DNA of 30,667 nt, taken from positions 1-30,667 of the IMG/VR virus record IMGVR_UViG_3300032285_000141; one strand, written 5' to 3'. A model generated the notes under the pieces. It was not told where the DNA came from. It saw only the letters and a list, made by a program, of their open reading frames with translations, and did not search any database. The position numbers and the translations under genes are program-made. This DNA comes from a virus. Positions 30,118 to 30,667 of this stretch are shown here, in pieces (the stretch's first letter is position 1; each line of letters starts with the position of its first letter).

Positions 30118-30611
30118 GAAGCAAATGGTCCTTTAAGGAATTGTGAGATTGGGCTATTGTTTTCTACTTTGCCAGAAGAAAGTCTGCTTCTAGGGGTAAG
30201 CCCTAACTCATTCATAAGCTGAATTATTAAGGTAGTGGTTTTATTTCTAATACTTAACCACGGACTAGGAGCAAGGGTCGCATTATTATTTTGAGGTATT
30301 ACTAATCTGCTCTGACGCTTTCCTTCATCATCAACGAACCTTAGCATTTTGGAGCAGTCCACATAAACCTCAATTTGATCTGCAAGCATTGACAAAGCAT
30401 GCTTATCTTGATCATTACCTATTCCATAGACAGAATGCAAGAATTCTGAAGTCTCATCTATAAACTGTTGCTTATCCCAAGCGTCTGGATTGTCAAGCCA
30501 TTCGGCTCTAGGAATTCTTTTCCTAATAGTGTCTGGCAAGGAAGCTATGTTGCCTCTAGTCCTTGATTTTGTTCCATCAACGATATGAAGTTCTGGTGGC
30601 TTTTTATTCAT
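30114..30611 (-). CDS. terS: Terminase small subunit, P27 family
   Basis: A 165-residue protein with the P27-family layout: N-terminal KPPELHIVDGTKSRTRGN, a middle helical region (DKHALSMLADQIEVYVDCSK) and the C-terminal LMNELGLTPRSRLSSGKVE, where GLTP-x-SR is the hallmark. It recognises the packaging start on phage DNA and loads the large subunit. It is the first gene of the leftward late operon, with AGGAT-type ribosome binding site (TAGGA seven bases upstream) and a consensus-like promoter directly in front. Confidence 0.85.
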   Translation of the reverse strand: MNKKPPELHIVDGTKSRTRGNIASLPDTIRKRIPRAEWLDNPDAWDKQQFIDETSEFLHSVYGIGNDQDKHALSMLADQIEVYVDCSKMLRFVDDEGKRQSRLVIPQNNNATLAPSPWLSIRNKTTTLIIQLMNELGLTPRSRLSSGKVENNSPISQFLKGPFAS

Positions 30612-30617
30612 GATTGC

Positions 30618-30646
30618 ATCCTAACCGAAGAACCCCCCTCTGTCAA
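30618..30646 (-). promoter_or_regulatory. Promoter in front of terS (TTGACA-17-TAGGAT)
   Basis: On the minus strand, a perfect -35 box TTGACA (30641-30646) is followed after 17 bases by TAGGAT (30618-30623, 4 of 6 to TATAAT). The predicted start is at about 30611, at the ATG itself, so a transcript would be leaderless or nearly so. The -10 hexamer overlaps the ribosome binding site TAGGA of terS, so in longer upstream transcripts the same bases act as the Shine-Dalgarno. Confidence 0.5.
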
Positions 30647-30667
30647 ATTACATTACCCTTGTTTTTA

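Noticed and set aside
1-30667. Integrase, repressor, tRNA, CRISPR, IS element, diversity-generating retroelement
   Set aside because: No matching motifs, reverse transcriptase, cloverleaf, spaced repeats or inverted-repeat-flanked transposase were seen. The repeat-rich fibre genes lack the template/variable repeat pair needed for a retroelement system.

Overview
The window is one contiguous piece of a tailed, siphovirus-type double-stranded DNA phage (or prophage). It is AT-rich and very densely packed: most neighbouring genes overlap through ATGA or TAATG junctions and no gap between genes exceeds about 75 bases. The packaging, HK97-type head and lambda-like tail genes, the 3TM-type holin, the GH108 endolysin and the presence of Shine-Dalgarno sites suggest a Gram-negative bacterial host. 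The overall style resembles uncultured freshwater phages of Betaproteobacteria, but that host guess is inference only. I see no integrase, repressor, tRNA, CRISPR array or insertion sequence.

Layout. A leftward partial gene runs off the left edge (1-115). A short rightward early operon (184-3295) follows: a RusA-like Holliday junction resolvase, a structured RNA/terminator, a DUF1376-type replication protein with two arrays of short tandem repeats inside its gene (a candidate origin), several small unknown genes, a possible PD-(D/E)XK-like protein, a Ref-like HNH nuclease and a small membrane protein. It meets the leftward operon at directly abutting stop codons (TAATTA, 3293-3298).

Everything from 30611 down to 3296 is leftward and reads as one late operon. 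In transcription order: terminase small and large subunits, portal, a small overlapping ORF, prohead protease, two tandem paralogous major capsid proteins separated by a strong hairpin terminator, head-tail adaptor, head closure, tail terminator, major tail protein, two small ORFs, an HK97 gp10-like protein, and a tail assembly chaperone whose second half is read by a lambda-type -1 frameshift. Then come the tape measure, two tail-tip proteins, a GNAT acetyltransferase, the J-like central tip protein, a collar-type fibre, small accessory ORFs, a Gly-Tyr-Ser repeat fibre and a glycine-rich fibre. After these come a SAM methyltransferase, a family 2 glycosyltransferase fused to half of a GT9 domain (the other half is the next gene), two lysis membrane proteins, the endolysin, an HTH-metallophosphoesterase and an HExxH protein.

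How it works together: the right half packages DNA and builds the head, the middle builds a long non-contractile tail with an elaborate repeat-rich fibre set, and the left part carries surface/glycan modification, lysis and replication. The least ordinary features are the duplicated capsid genes with an intervening terminator (one with and one without the N-terminal scaffold domain), the in-gene repeat arrays of the replication protein, the GYS-repeat fibre and the split GT9 domain next to the fibres. Functions are assigned by motif reading and family recall; no database search was run.
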